Shown: piece after piece, positions 35,764 to 45,197 of the stretch
Layout of the letters: each line of letters begins with the position of its first letter
Numbering within the stretch: position 1 is the first letter of the stretch
NCBI GenBank assembly: GCA_019636345.1
Contig: JAHBXQ010000001.1
Location: forward strand, 773,985 to 837,984
DNA length: 64,000 bases
Direction: 5' to 3'
Source of the DNA: Pirellulales bacterium
GTDB lineage: Bacteria; Planctomycetota; Planctomycetia; Pirellulales; Lacipirellulaceae
Made by a program: the position numbers and the translations under genes
The notes under the pieces: generated by a model
The model's database searches: none
What the model was told of the DNA's origin: nothing
The model's input: only the letters and a program-made list of their open reading frames with translations

Positions 35764-37320
35764 TCAGGGGACGAAGCTGCGAACCGCGGTCGCCTCGCGC
35801 ACCTGTCGGGCGTCGCGTTCATACGCCCTGAGGCGGACCTGAATCCCGCGCAGCGGGACGTCGAACGGGGGAGACGTTTCGCGCTCGCCCATGTCGTCGA
35901 CGCCGTTCTGGTTGTCGTCGTCGAAGCCGTTGGTCCCTTCGTCGACGAGCGGATTTCCGTTGACGTCGGAGTTGCCGTTTTGATTCAAACCGTCGTGTTC
36001 GTAGTGGAAGGACCATGTGTCGTACACGACCGCGGGGGCGGCGACGTCGGTTCCGTCGGGCGTGCGCAGGGGCGTGGCCGTTTGCCGCGGGTTGACCGTC
36101 AGGAGCCAGTCCAATTGCGACTTGGGATGCATGACGGCGGAGATGTTCCTGGTTGCGTCGATGACGCCGGCAAACAGGATATTGGGGGCTCCGACTTGAG
36201 CATTCCAGGCTTGCGAAACGACGAAACTGTTCGGAACCGACCGATAGCCGTTCCAAGGACTGTTCCAATAGAGATCGACGTAAGCGCCATAACCCACCGG
36301 AACAAGATTAGAGTGAACGGCCAGATAAAACCCCGCGTCGCCCGGTTGCAGCGTGGCGCCGGAACCCTGAATCAGCGGCGCCCCGGGATCGTAGACGCGG
36401 ACGTCGAACGCCAGAGCGTCGTTCAGCACCAGATCCTGCCCTTGGGCGACGCTGCCGGGATCGACGTCGGGATAAACGGCGTGCGATCCGGCGGGGAAGC
36501 TCGCCAGCGGCTCCGGTCGCAGCATGTGGTGCGGGAACAGACGCCGTTCGGGCACGAGCGGATTGGAGCTCGCGAGGTAATTCGTGGCGTCGTGGAAGTA
36601 GCGGTTCTCGCGCTTCGTGAGATCCCCCAGCGTGTTGGGGACCCAGCGGCCGGCGACGGCGTCCCAATGGGCCGACACGTCGTACCGCTGGTAATAGTCG
36701 GGGGCGCTCATGGCGCCGACGTTCGAGAGATCGACCCACGGGGCGATCACCAGGACGCGACGGTAGACGCGGCGCATGCCCGGCTCGTCGCCCGCGTTCG
36801 AGCCGTCCTGCTCGACCGCGAACCAGACGATCTCGGCGAGGTTCGATTCGACTGTGCTCTGCCCTGGCCCGCGACCGCGGTACGGCTCGGCGAGGCTGCG
36901 CACGGTAAGGGCCAGGACGTCGTCCCAGTCGCCCAGGGCCATGCCGTCGGTGGGGAGCGGATCGCCGCTGGCGTCGACGACCATTTGACTGCTCGGGACG
37001 AGCGAATCGGGGGGGAGCGGAAAGAGGTCCGTCGGGTCGTAGTCGGATCGCACCCCCTCGACGATTTCAAGATAGCCTCGGCCCTCGTCGGGACGCTGCC
37101 AAGTGAGGCCGTTGCAGGTGGCGCCGCGGAGATCGCGGTTGAGCAACTCGCGGGCTTGGCGAAGCTGGGACCCCAGCTCGATCATCGCCCGGCGGTCGCG
37201 CACCCCGCCGCTGAGGTTGGCGAAGACGTTGACCACGGCGCCCATCATCAACAGCGTGATCGCCAGAGCGATCAGCATTTCCACGAGCGTCAGCCCGCGG
37301 AACCGTTGCCGCGAGGACAT
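35764..37320 (-). CDS. Prepilin-type N-terminal methylation protein (PulJ/PilW-like pseudopilin)
   Basis: 518 residues from ATG 37320. The leader MSSRQRFRG is followed by LTLVEMLIALAITLLMMGAVV: Gly9 before the cleavage site, Glu at +5 of the mature chain and a hydrophobic helix, the type IV prepilin signal. The following helix (LGSQLRQARELLNRDLRGATC) and large C-terminal part resemble a minor pseudopilin. It is far longer than typical PilW/PulJ proteins because of a big extra domain with many Trp/Tyr. It likely belongs to a type II secretion or pilus machine. No other pilin gene is in the window. An upstream in-frame start (37380) would give an unusually long leader. Confidence 0.8.
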   Translation of the reverse strand: MSSRQRFRGLTLVEMLIALAITLLMMGAVVNVFANLSGGVRDRRAMIELGSQLRQARELLNRDLRGATCNGLTWQRPDEGRGYLEIVEGVRSDYDPTDLFPLPPDSLVPSSQMVVDASGDPLPTDGMALGDWDDVLALTVRSLAEPYRGRGPGQSTVESNLAEIVWFAVEQDGSNAGDEPGMRRVYRRVLVIAPWVDLSNVGAMSAPDYYQRYDVSAHWDAVAGRWVPNTLGDLTKRENRYFHDATNYLASSNPLVPERRLFPHHMLRPEPLASFPAGSHAVYPDVDPGSVAQGQDLVLNDALAFDVRVYDPGAPLIQGSGATLQPGDAGFYLAVHSNLVPVGYGAYVDLYWNSPWNGYRSVPNSFVVSQAWNAQVGAPNILFAGVIDATRNISAVMHPKSQLDWLLTVNPRQTATPLRTPDGTDVAAPAVVYDTWSFHYEHDGLNQNGNSDVNGNPLVDEGTNGFDDDNQNGVDDMGERETSPPFDVPLRGIQVRLRAYERDARQVREATAVRSFVP

Positions 37321-37561
37321 GCGCGAGAGAGTCGCCGGAGACGACGGTGCGAGCGGGCGGCGAAGCGACGAGACAATCATGCGCGGCCAGGAACAGTACG
37401 GCGGCGGTCGCGCCCCTGAATGCGACCCCCGTGCGTGAACCTCTATTGCACCGCGCCGGACGGGGGAAGTCAAGGAAGAGACGACAGAGGACAGGTCGGG
37501 AGGTCGGAGATCAGGGACCGGCGCCGAGCGGCTCTGACTCCTGATTTCGGACCTCTCCCCC

Positions 37562-38488
37562 CTACGACGTGATCCCCTGCGTCAGGGCCATAAACGCCGT
37601 TTCGAGGTTGATTTCCTCTTCGGCGAACTTCTTGAGGCCGTGGCCGTGGTCCAGCAGCAGCTTGGCAAGCTGGCTGACGTCGTGGTCGCCGGCGGTCAGG
37701 GTGAGGCGAATCCCTTTGGGGCCGGTCTCGACCGACTCGACGATCGGCGACCCTTCGAGCAGCTTGGCCGCTGCGTCGGAGTCGTTCGCCACCTCGACCA
37801 GCATGACCGTCTGCTGGCGAACCTGCTTCATGACCTCGTTGACGTCGGCGTTGACGATCAGTTCGCCCCGTTCGATGATGCCGATCTTGTTGCAGATGTC
37901 GGCGAGCTCGGGGAGGATGTGGCTGGAGACCATGATCGTCTTGCCCATGTTTCGCAGTTCCTTGAGCAGCCCGCGAATCTCGATGCGCGCCCGGGGGTCC
38001 AGCCCGCTGGCCGGCTCGTCCAACAGCAGCACCTGCGGATCGTGCAAGAGCACCCGCGCGAGACCCAGTCGCTGCGTCATGCCGCGCGAGAGGCTGGTGA
38101 CCAGCGCCTCGCGTTTGTACCCCAGGTCGACCAGCTCGAGCACCTCGTCGCAGATCTTGCGGCGTTTCTCGCCTTTGATGCGGTAGGCCGCGGCGAAGAA
38201 CTCGAGGTACTCGATCACCTTCATGTTGTCGTACACGCCGAAGAAGTCGGGCATGTAGCCGATGATCCGCCGGATCTCCTTCGGCTTGGTGTAGATCGAG
38301 TGGCCGCCGACGTACGCTTCGCCCCAGGTGGGGTTGAGCAGCGTGGCGAGGATTCGCATCGTGGTCGTCTTGCCGGCGCCGTTGGGGCCGATGAAACCGA
38401 ACACGTCCCCGCGGTCGAGCTTCAATTCGATCGAGCGGATGGCGAACAATTCGCCGTATTTCTTGGTCAGGTCGTGGACTTCGATCAC
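37562..38488 (-). CDS. ABC transporter ATP-binding protein
   Basis: 308 residues from GTG 38488 (MIEVHDLTKKYGELFAIRSI). Walker A GFIGPNGAGKTTTMRIL, Q-loop IIGYMPDFFGVYDNM, signature LSRGMTQRLGLARVL, Walker B VLLLDEPASGLDPRAR and H-loop VSSHILPELADICNKIG are all intact. The C-terminal ~80 residues after the ATPase core form the extra domain common in export ATPases (CcmA/NatA-type). It lies 82 bp downstream of the 756-residue membrane protein gene and probably belongs with it; the permease at 30544 may be its membrane partner. Confidence 0.93.
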   Translation of the reverse strand: MIEVHDLTKKYGELFAIRSIELKLDRGDVFGFIGPNGAGKTTTMRILATLLNPTWGEAYVGGHSIYTKPKEIRRIIGYMPDFFGVYDNMKVIEYLEFFAAAYRIKGEKRRKICDEVLELVDLGYKREALVTSLSRGMTQRLGLARVLLHDPQVLLLDEPASGLDPRARIEIRGLLKELRNMGKTIMVSSHILPELADICNKIGIIERGELIVNADVNEVMKQVRQQTVMLVEVANDSDAAAKLLEGSPIVESVETGPKGIRLTLTAGDHDVSQLAKLLLDHGHGLKKFAEEEINLETAFMALTQGITS

Positions 38489-38570
38489 GGCGGGACGGGG
38501 GGAAGTGGTGACTGGTGATTAGTGATTGGCGACTTGGGACCGGCGACATGGGACTGGCTTGTCCGGCCGC

Positions 38571-40841
38571 TCAATCCGTCGTCCTTTCGACCGGGATGAC
38601 GTAGCGGTAATAGACCCAGCGGCGGTCTTTGTCGCTGGCCAGGGGACTGTCGCCGCGGCTCCAGCCGCTGCCGGCGTCGTCGGCGACGCGGACCAGGAGG
38701 ATCGCCTGATCGCCGGCCAGCAGGCGGCTGAGGTCGACGAAGCCTTGGTACCGGTTGAGGGCCGTCGCGTAGGCCGGCCCTCCGACGGCGTCGTAAAACA
38801 TCATGAGTTTCGCCAGTCGGGCCACGTCGGTTCCGTAGGGATCAAACGGCACGGTGCCGTCGCCGGCGGCGGTCGCGGCGGCTTCGTCCCCGGCGGTCGC
38901 CGCGGTGAGGCGGAGTTTCACCGTCGAGTTTTTCTGGTTCTCGTCGATCGCGGCCGAGCCCCCGGCGGGGATTCGCGAGAGCCGATAGGCCCAGCGGTCG
39001 TGCATCAGCAGGACGTCGGACCAGTCGAGCGAGGTGCGATTGGCGATCGAGCCGGTGAGGAGCTCCTCGTCGAGAAGCCCGAGCTGGGCGTCGATCCCCG
39101 GCTCGACGACGCCGTACCACCGGGCGGTGATCGACTTGGTCGACCACTCCTGCACGGGGGCGCCCGAGATCGCGTCGAGTCCCGCGGCGAAGGCGTAACT
39201 GGGACGAAGCTCGGGCAGAGCGCTTCCCGAGCCCTGCATCCCCCCCATCCCCGCGCCGGCTAGTCCGAGCCAGCCGGCCAGACGGTCCGCCCCCTCGACC
39301 TGCGCCCCGGCGAACCGAGGCGCCAACGTCAGGTCGTACCGCTGCACGCGGGGATTGAAGAAGTGAGTCCACACCGTGCCCCGCGCCTCGCCGGCGGCGA
39401 CGTCGACGTCGACGATTTCGACCTGGTTGACCCGCAGTTTGTCCCCCTTGTAGGCGTTGGCGAGAAAGTACGCGGCCAGCGACGTGCCGACGACAATCAG
39501 CGGGAAGGTGATCCAGGTCAGCTCCATCCGCTTGAGCACGTGCTTTACCAGGAAGTAGTCGCCGGGGCCGATCAGCGCGATATAAGCCACGACCAACAGG
39601 GCGACGAGCCCGAACGGGGCGGTCTCGACGTCGGCGAATTTCTGATCGAGGGCGCTGCGCAATTGGTTGGAAAGGTCCTCGTACCCGGCGCCCGAATGCG
39701 CGTTGGCGGCAAGTTGTTCGTCGGCGGCGGTACGGGAGGGCCAGCCCAGCGCCCGGCGGAGGAACGCGCCGCGGCCCTTCCAGTTCGACAGCGGGGGAGA
39801 CTCGGGATCGAGCCCGACGAACGTGATCTCGCCGAAGCCCTGCCGGCTGCGGACCACCAGCGGCAGGCCCGGCGGGTTGCGCCGGCCGTAGGCGAGCACG
39901 CGCCCCGCGACCTCTTCCCACAACGGCACGCGCAGATCGAGCAGCCGGCTGTCGAGCAGGTCCTCGGACTCGCTGAAGGATTCGAGCGGCTGCGAGTCGC
40001 GAAGCGGGGCCATGCCGGAGAGTTTGCCAGGGGCGAGGGGCGCCAGCGGTCCCTTCTCGCCGAACAACTCCTCGGCGCTGGCGCCGCAGAACACCGTGGC
40101 GCGCCCCCCCCGTGCGATCCAAGCGACGAGCGCATCGACGCGCGCGCGGTTCTGGGCCAGCGGGCGGTAGAATTCGGGCCGGGAGGTGGTCAGCACCAGC
40201 TCGTCGATTCCTTCGTAGCCGTACCACTCGATCGGCAGTTGGTCGATTCGCTCGATGCGGGCGGAGATCGCGGCTGCGTCGTACTCGTCGCCGCTGCTGC
40301 CGCCGCCGTCAGATCGAACCAACTCGGCGACGCCCCCCTCGGGACCAGCCAGGACGACGATGCGACTCGCCGCGGGCCGGCCGTAGCGGAACCGCCCGGG
40401 GCCGGCTTCGTAACTTGGGCGGAACGAGGTCTTGGCGCGCTCCTTCCCGTCGACCAGGAAGCGCACCGTGACTGAGCCCCCCGATTGGCCGGGCCGAACG
40501 AACACCCGAGCCACGGTCACTTGCCCCGGCTCCACGCCGACCGCGCGACTGGGGGGAGTCACCGTCGCCGCCGGGACGGCGTCGGCGTCCTCGACCGTCG
40601 CCTCGACGACGCCGACCAGCTTTTCGTCGCCGCCGCGGATCGCGACCGTCGCTTGGGTCCAGCAGCCGAGCTTGAAAACGCCGCCGATCCCCAGTTCGAG
40701 CGTCTCGATTTCGGGGGCCTGCGGATCCGCTGCAATCGCCGACCCGCTGCACCAGGCGATCCCCAGCAGCGCCCCAACCAGCGCCTGGCACAGCCATCGA
40801 GGACGGCGCGTCGCTTGCGGATTGGCGCGGTGCGGCGTCAT
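38571..40841 (-). CDS. Large secreted/membrane protein linked to ABC exporter
   Basis: 756 residues from ATG 40841. A signal peptide (CQALVGALLGIAWCSGSAIAAD) is followed by beta-rich N-terminal domains. A Rossmann-like region then follows (IDELVLTTSRPEFYRPLAQNRARVDALVAWIARGG in part), as in GldG-like partners of ABC exporters. Two membrane helices lie near residues 425-480 (LVALLVVAYIALIGPGDYFL and TFPLIVVGTSLAAYFLA), and a C-terminal beta-domain ends the chain. Its start overlaps the stop of the MazG-like gene by one base (TAATG on the minus strand), and the ABC ATPase gene follows. Family not recognised with certainty; a role in an ABC-dependent surface process is inferred from position. 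Confidence 0.6.
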   Translation of the reverse strand: MTPHRANPQATRRPRWLCQALVGALLGIAWCSGSAIAADPQAPEIETLELGIGGVFKLGCWTQATVAIRGGDEKLVGVVEATVEDADAVPAATVTPPSRAVGVEPGQVTVARVFVRPGQSGGSVTVRFLVDGKERAKTSFRPSYEAGPGRFRYGRPAASRIVVLAGPEGGVAELVRSDGGGSSGDEYDAAAISARIERIDQLPIEWYGYEGIDELVLTTSRPEFYRPLAQNRARVDALVAWIARGGRATVFCGASAEELFGEKGPLAPLAPGKLSGMAPLRDSQPLESFSESEDLLDSRLLDLRVPLWEEVAGRVLAYGRRNPPGLPLVVRSRQGFGEITFVGLDPESPPLSNWKGRGAFLRRALGWPSRTAADEQLAANAHSGAGYEDLSNQLRSALDQKFADVETAPFGLVALLVVAYIALIGPGDYFLVKHVLKRMELTWITFPLIVVGTSLAAYFLANAYKGDKLRVNQVEIVDVDVAAGEARGTVWTHFFNPRVQRYDLTLAPRFAGAQVEGADRLAGWLGLAGAGMGGMQGSGSALPELRPSYAFAAGLDAISGAPVQEWSTKSITARWYGVVEPGIDAQLGLLDEELLTGSIANRTSLDWSDVLLMHDRWAYRLSRIPAGGSAAIDENQKNSTVKLRLTAATAGDEAAATAAGDGTVPFDPYGTDVARLAKLMMFYDAVGGPAYATALNRYQGFVDLSRLLAGDQAILLVRVADDAGSGWSRGDSPLASDKDRRWVYYRYVIPVERTTD

Positions 40842-41158
40842 TACGGTTTCTCGGCGTCGTCGCAGATGCATGCCAGCCGACCGCACCCTGGGCAGCCGCC
40901 GCCGTATTTCCGGCAGACAGCCGCGGCGAGGTCGACATCGGCTACGTTGGCGATTGTGGTGAGCCAGGCGATGACGTCGGCGAACTCGGCGGCCAATTCT
41001 TCGGGGGTCCCCTCGCGGAGGGCCGCGGCCAGTTCGCCGACTTCCTCCATCAGCCACATGAAGGTGCCGTCGACCCCGCGGGCGACGTCCTTGTCGTGAT
41101 ACATGCCCCGGATGAGGGCCTGCAACTCGCGGAGCGAAATATCAGCTTCGGACGACAT
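40841..41158 (-). CDS. MazG-like nucleotide pyrophosphohydrolase with C-terminal Cys cluster
   Basis: 105 residues from ATG 41158; an in-frame GTG at 41173 is possible. The helical MazG core is shown by TFMWLMEEVGELAAALREG and ELAAEFADVIAWLTTIANV, giving the EExxE and ExxD metal ligands for Mg-dependent NTP hydrolysis. The tail carries GGGCPGCGRLACICDDAE: C-x2-C-x4-C-x-C, which may bind zinc or form disulfides and is not part of the usual MazG fold. It overlaps the start of the following membrane protein gene by one base, so the two are translationally coupled. Confidence 0.8.
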   Translation of the reverse strand: MSSEADISLRELQALIRGMYHDKDVARGVDGTFMWLMEEVGELAAALREGTPEELAAEFADVIAWLTTIANVADVDLAAAVCRKYGGGCPGCGRLACICDDAEKP

Positions 41159-41384
41159 CAGCGAGGACGACACCCTGGGGCGCGATAGAGGAACTCGACG
41201 ACCGGTCGACTCGCCGGGGTCCGATCATTGTAACCACGGAGATCAGGAGAACACGGTGGGGAGTCGAGGGTTTTCCCAACTCTTGAGGACGCGGGTCACG
41301 GGTTGCTCGTCCCGACGTCCTATCGTCCAATAGTCGCGTCGCCGCAGAAGCGCATTCCCCCCCTCCCCATGCCAGTTCGCAGCA

Positions 41385-41714
41385 ATGTCCGAGTTCGTCA
41401 CAGTGGCCAAGGTCGGGTCGATCCCGGAGAACACGGGGGGGACGTTCAAAGTGGGGAATCGCCTCGTGGCCGTCTTCCTGTGGAACGGAGAATATCACGC
41501 GATCGACGATCTGTGTCCCCACATGGGGGCGTCGTTGGGGGCGGGATGCGTCGACGAGCACGGCGCGGTGGTTTGTCCCTGGCATGCGTGGCGGTTTGCG
41601 GTGACCGACGGCACGTGGTGCGACAACCCGCGGATCAAGATCGACGCCTTCGAGGTCCGGGTCGTGGACGACCAGATCCAGGTCGGCCCAAAGCAAGCGC
41701 GATCGGAGAGCTAG
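41385..41714 (+). CDS. Rieske [2Fe-2S] ferredoxin-like protein (NirD-like)
   Basis: 109 residues, a single Rieske domain. The cluster ligands are visible as C-x-H (DDLCPHMGAS, Cys44 and His46) and C-x2-H (VVCPWHAWRF, Cys64 and His67), with 17 residues between the two motifs. No signal peptide or membrane segment, so cytoplasmic. Small soluble Rieske proteins either serve as the NirD subunit of nitrite reductase or deliver electrons to oxygenases. No partner is adjacent, so the role is open. It is divergent from the MazG-like gene and convergent with the next gene. Confidence 0.92.
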   Translation: MSEFVTVAKVGSIPENTGGTFKVGNRLVAVFLWNGEYHAIDDLCPHMGASLGAGCVDEHGAVVCPWHAWRFAVTDGTWCDNPRIKIDAFEVRVVDDQIQVGPKQARSES

Positions 41715-41763
41715 AGTCGCCGATCGCCTGTCGCGGGACGGCTCTCGCCAATCGTCGCGGTCC

Positions 41764-42699
41764 TTACTTTTTCTCAGGATCGACCCACTTCAACTCAACC
41801 TTGTGATTGAGCTTGAGCGACGCCTGTTGCCCGGCTTCGGTGACTTTCATGTCGAGGTTTTGGCTGATGACGGAGCTCTGCATCCGGCCCGCTTTGCGGT
41901 TGAAGAGGATCTCGCCTGCGGAGTCTTGCTTCACGATCTCGATCGTGCCCGACTCGCCCCCATCGCCGAATTCCATTTCCATCGAGGGGATGAACACTTC
42001 GAGCGTGTCCCCCTCGACCTCGCGGGGGCCTTTGTAGCGGTAGGTCGTTTCGACCGACTGCTTGCCGATGGCGGGGTTGGCCATCTCGACTTTGGTGGTC
42101 CAGATTTCGCCGTCCTCGAGCTTGGCCGGCAAGGCGAGCGACCCTTGCCGCACGAGGTTCTTGAACCCTTCTTTGGTCCCGAGATCGCCGAGGAGCTTGT
42201 TCGCGCCGGGCGCCGTTTGCAGGGCCTGGATGAGCTCCTCGGGGACCTCCACGTCGGTGATCTCGCCACGGGGGGTCATCGTCACCTCGAATTCCGAGGA
42301 GGTGAGGGCTTTGAAGATCGGTTCCAACAACGCCCCCTGCGGGCCGGGCATCGGGGTCTCGGCCGCCGAGTCGAACTTCATCTCCTGACCCGCGGAGTTG
42401 ATCTTCATCTGCATGCGATTGATGCGCTGCGTGACGACCGCGGCGCCGTCGGCCTTGAGCGAATCGACCGCCCAGGTCATGTCGATGTCTTGCGCGATCG
42501 TGCTGACCTGATCTCCGGCGCCCATGTTGATCGTCATCGTCATGTTCTGAAGCATCTGGTAGTGATGCACGTCTCCCGCAGCGAACTTCCAGACGAGCGG
42601 TTCGGCGGCGCGGGCCGTCGAGACCAGGACGAGGCACGCCGCGAGAGTCGCTCCGCTGCAGATGGCGACGGGGCCGCGGAAGTGGCGAGAACTGAACAT
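41764..42699 (-). CDS. Secreted protein, DUF6263-like
   Basis: 311 residues from ATG 42699. A signal peptide (VAICSGATLAACLVLVSTARAAE) precedes a beta-rich chain: WKFAAGDVHHYQMLQNMTMTI, a central segment QEMKFDSAAETPMPGPQG, and a C-terminal domain ending LKLNHKVELKWVDPEKK. The overall pattern resembles the DUF6263 family of secreted proteins, common in planctomycetes and without known function. The open frame extends upstream to 43350 through the UPF0173 gene as a shadow and is rejected. The family name is given from memory of its general shape. Confidence 0.65.
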   Translation of the reverse strand: MFSSRHFRGPVAICSGATLAACLVLVSTARAAEPLVWKFAAGDVHHYQMLQNMTMTINMGAGDQVSTIAQDIDMTWAVDSLKADGAAVVTQRINRMQMKINSAGQEMKFDSAAETPMPGPQGALLEPIFKALTSSEFEVTMTPRGEITDVEVPEELIQALQTAPGANKLLGDLGTKEGFKNLVRQGSLALPAKLEDGEIWTTKVEMANPAIGKQSVETTYRYKGPREVEGDTLEVFIPSMEMEFGDGGESGTIEIVKQDSAGEILFNRKAGRMQSSVISQNLDMKVTEAGQQASLKLNHKVELKWVDPEKK

Positions 42700-42893
42700 G
42701 ATCGAATCCTTGACGGCGGTGATGTTCGGAAGTGCGCCCGTCCCGGGGCGCAGGAGTCGAATGGTGCGCAGAGCCGCAGCGCCCTGCATTATGCGCGCTT
42801 CGCCCGGGTCGGGAAAAGCGTATGCGCCGCCGGCGCGGGCATTTTCGGCCCTTTGCCCGGCGGCGGGGCCGCGACATTCGCCGGACGGGATGC

Positions 42894-43577
42894 TCAGATC
42901 GCGACGCTCTCGCCGGGGGCGAGCACGACCGGATCGGCGGCGGTCTGCTGCCGCACCCGCTCGGCCCATTTGGCCCCGTCCTGGGCGATAGGGGGCCAGG
43001 TGTCGTAGTGGCAAGGGACGACGCGCTTGGCCCCCAGAAGTTTGATCGCTTCGAGCGAATCGCCGGGGCCCATCGTGAACAAGTCGCCGATCGGCAGCAC
43101 GGCGAGGTCGAGCCCCCCCATGCCGATCAGCTTCATCTCGAGAAACGGCGCCGTATCGCCGGCGAAGTAGAGCCGCTTGTCGCCGGTCTCCAGCACATAG
43201 CCCCCGGCCGAGCCGCCGTAACTGCCGTCGGGGAGGCTCGAGCTGTGGTGGGCGATCGTCATTTTGGCCCGGCCGAACGGCAGATCGACTCCTCCGCCGA
43301 TGTTCATGCCGACGACCTTGGCGTCGGAGACCCCCTGCTTGACGAGCCACTGCCCGATTTCAAAGTTGGCGAGCGTCGTCGCCCCGGTCCGGCGGGCGAT
43401 CGCCGCCGCGTCGGCGACGTGGTCGAAGTGGGCGTGCGTGAGCAGGATGAAATCGGCCGCGACGTCCGCCGCCTTCACCGGCGCCGCGGGGTTGTCGTCG
43501 AGAAACGGGTCGACCAACAGGACATGCTCGCCGGTCTCCAACGAGAAGCAAGAATGGCCGTACCAGGTGAGTTTCAT
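42894..43577 (-). CDS. UPF0173 metal-dependent hydrolase (UlaG-like)
   Basis: 227 residues from ATG 43577 (MKLTWYGHSCFSLETGEHVL). Metallo-beta-lactamase fold with LLTHAHFDHVADAAAIA (H-x-H-x-D-H metal site), TIAHHSSSLPDG, YFAGDTAPFLEMK and VVPCHYDTWPPI. It is cytoplasmic, full length and matches the UPF0173 group closely. Substrate unknown; UlaG relatives hydrolyse lactones. It is located 194 bp upstream of the DUF6263-like gene, probably independent. Confidence 0.92.
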   Translation of the reverse strand: MKLTWYGHSCFSLETGEHVLLVDPFLDDNPAAPVKAADVAADFILLTHAHFDHVADAAAIARRTGATTLANFEIGQWLVKQGVSDAKVVGMNIGGGVDLPFGRAKMTIAHHSSSLPDGSYGGSAGGYVLETGDKRLYFAGDTAPFLEMKLIGMGGLDLAVLPIGDLFTMGPGDSLEAIKLLGAKRVVPCHYDTWPPIAQDGAKWAERVRQQTAADPVVLAPGESVAI

Positions 43578-43775
43578 AGCGGACTCTCCGGCGATTCGTT
43601 TCAAGCGGATCGATTACTGAGGCGAGGAATTCAAGCAGCGAGCGGCGCGGGGGCGCTAGGCAAGGGGACTGCGGGACAAAGGGACAATCGACCAGAGTTG
43701 CGAGACGTTTCGATCAGCACCACATGCCTTGACCGTCGCTTTCCGCCCTTTGCGCCTTCGTGATTGCCACTTGTC

Positions 43776-45197
43776 CTACGCTCGGAGGATTGCATTCATG
43801 TTGTTCTTGTAGGCCTCGACCCCGGGTTGACCGTAGGGGTTGACGCCGATCAGGCGGCCTTCGACCACCGTGGCGAGCATGAGCATCTGGAACAATTGCC
43901 CGAGGGCGTGTTCATCAAGCCGCGGCAGGTGCAGGTCGGCGGTCGGGCGATTGTCGTCGCGGTAGGCCTGATTCGTCCCCTTCGTGGCCGCGTCGAGCAC
44001 GTCGGGGATCGTCTTGCCGGCCAGTTGGTTGAGCTTGTCCTGGTCAAGGTCGCTGGCGCCGATCGCCAACGGCTCGCGCGTTCCCCGCTTGACGATGACG
44101 TTGGTGATCAGTTTGTCGCGTTTGCCCTCTTGGTGTTGCTGGCCTCGGCTGTGGAGATCGCGGGTGTTGACCACGGTCAGCGGCATCGCCCCTTGCTCCT
44201 GCTTGCCGAGGCTTTCGGACAGGAGTTGGTCGTACCAGAGCCCGACCGCTTCGAGCCGCTTGCCCCAGGTCGACAACAGACGGACGTCGCAGCCGCGCAT
44301 GGTCTCCATGAGATGGCACACCCCGACGTACTGCAGCACGACGTTCGACTCGGGGCCGCAATTGCGGAAGTGTTCGTTCATCGCCACGGCGCCTTCGAGG
44401 AGTTTCACCACGTCGAGCCCCATGACCGCCGCGGGCAACAGCCCCACCGCGCTGAGGACGGAGAACCGCCCCCCCACCCCGTCGGGAACTTCGTAGATCT
44501 CGTCGCCCGGGCAGCCGAGCGCCTGGGCCAGATCGAACAGCTTGCCGCTCGTGCCGGTCACAGGGACGACCAACTCGGCGAGCTTCTTGCCGTCGCCGCC
44601 GCACGAGTCGCGCAAAGTTCGCACGAGCACGCGAAACGCGGCGGCCGTTTCCAGCGTGCCGCCGCTCTTGCTGATGACGACGATTCCCCAGCGGTCGTCG
44701 ACGCCGGTCGCCTGAGCGCCGCGGCCCACGAGGTCGAGCAGCCCTTGCAGGGCGTCGTTGTCGACGTTGTTTCCCTCGAACGAAATCCGCGGTCTGCCGC
44801 CCCGTGCCGCCCGCGGCAGCTCGTTGTAGTACGGGTGGCAGCATGCTTCCAACAGCGCCCGCGCGCCCATGTAGCTGCCGCCAATCCCCAAAACGATCGC
44901 GCGGTCGACCGTCGCGGCCAGCCGATCGGCCGTCGCCTTGATCCGGCCGACCTCGCTCGCGGCGCCGTTGGTGCGATAGTCGTTCAGCAGCCGTTCGGGG
45001 AGTTCGTGGAACCCCGCGTCGAGCGGCTGCTTGGCCGGGGGAGGTTCGACGCCGTCGGCCCAGATCTGGGCGTCGGCGAGGACCTCGTCGCGGGCCTCGT
45101 CCAGCCGGGCGGCGATCCGGCCGATGTCGGCCGGCGTGATTCCGTGTTCAGGCAGAAACACCCCGGCGGGGTCGTAGGAAATGAGCTCGTGAGTCAC
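43776..45197 (-). CDS. pgi: Glucose-6-phosphate isomerase
   Basis: 473 residues from GTG 45197 (VTHELISYDPAGVFLPE). It interconverts glucose 6-phosphate and fructose 6-phosphate. Signatures are VLGIGGSYMGARALLE, ISFEGNNVDND, VISKSGGTLETAAAFRVL, DGVGGRFSVLSAVGLLPA, the Glu in HLMETM and SRGQQHQEGKRDKL. The family C-terminal helix region ends with VNPYGQPGVEAYKNNM. The ORF is open further upstream, but that part lacks homology. It is divergent from apgM, another glycolytic gene, 303 bp away. Confidence 0.94.
   Translation of the reverse strand: MTHELISYDPAGVFLPEHGITPADIGRIAARLDEARDEVLADAQIWADGVEPPPAKQPLDAGFHELPERLLNDYRTNGAASEVGRIKATADRLAATVDRAIVLGIGGSYMGARALLEACCHPYYNELPRAARGGRPRISFEGNNVDNDALQGLLDLVGRGAQATGVDDRWGIVVISKSGGTLETAAAFRVLVRTLRDSCGGDGKKLAELVVPVTGTSGKLFDLAQALGCPGDEIYEVPDGVGGRFSVLSAVGLLPAAVMGLDVVKLLEGAVAMNEHFRNCGPESNVVLQYVGVCHLMETMRGCDVRLLSTWGKRLEAVGLWYDQLLSESLGKQEQGAMPLTVVNTRDLHSRGQQHQEGKRDKLITNVIVKRGTREPLAIGASDLDQDKLNQLAGKTIPDVLDAATKGTNQAYRDDNRPTADLHLPRLDEHALGQLFQMLMLATVVEGRLIGVNPYGQPGVEAYKNNMNAILRA

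Noticed and set aside
38842-40227. Long minus-strand frame rich in Arg, Gly and Pro inside the 756-residue membrane protein gene
   Set aside because: It is a shifted-frame shadow of the real gene. High GC keeps many frames open here, and translation is low-complexity.
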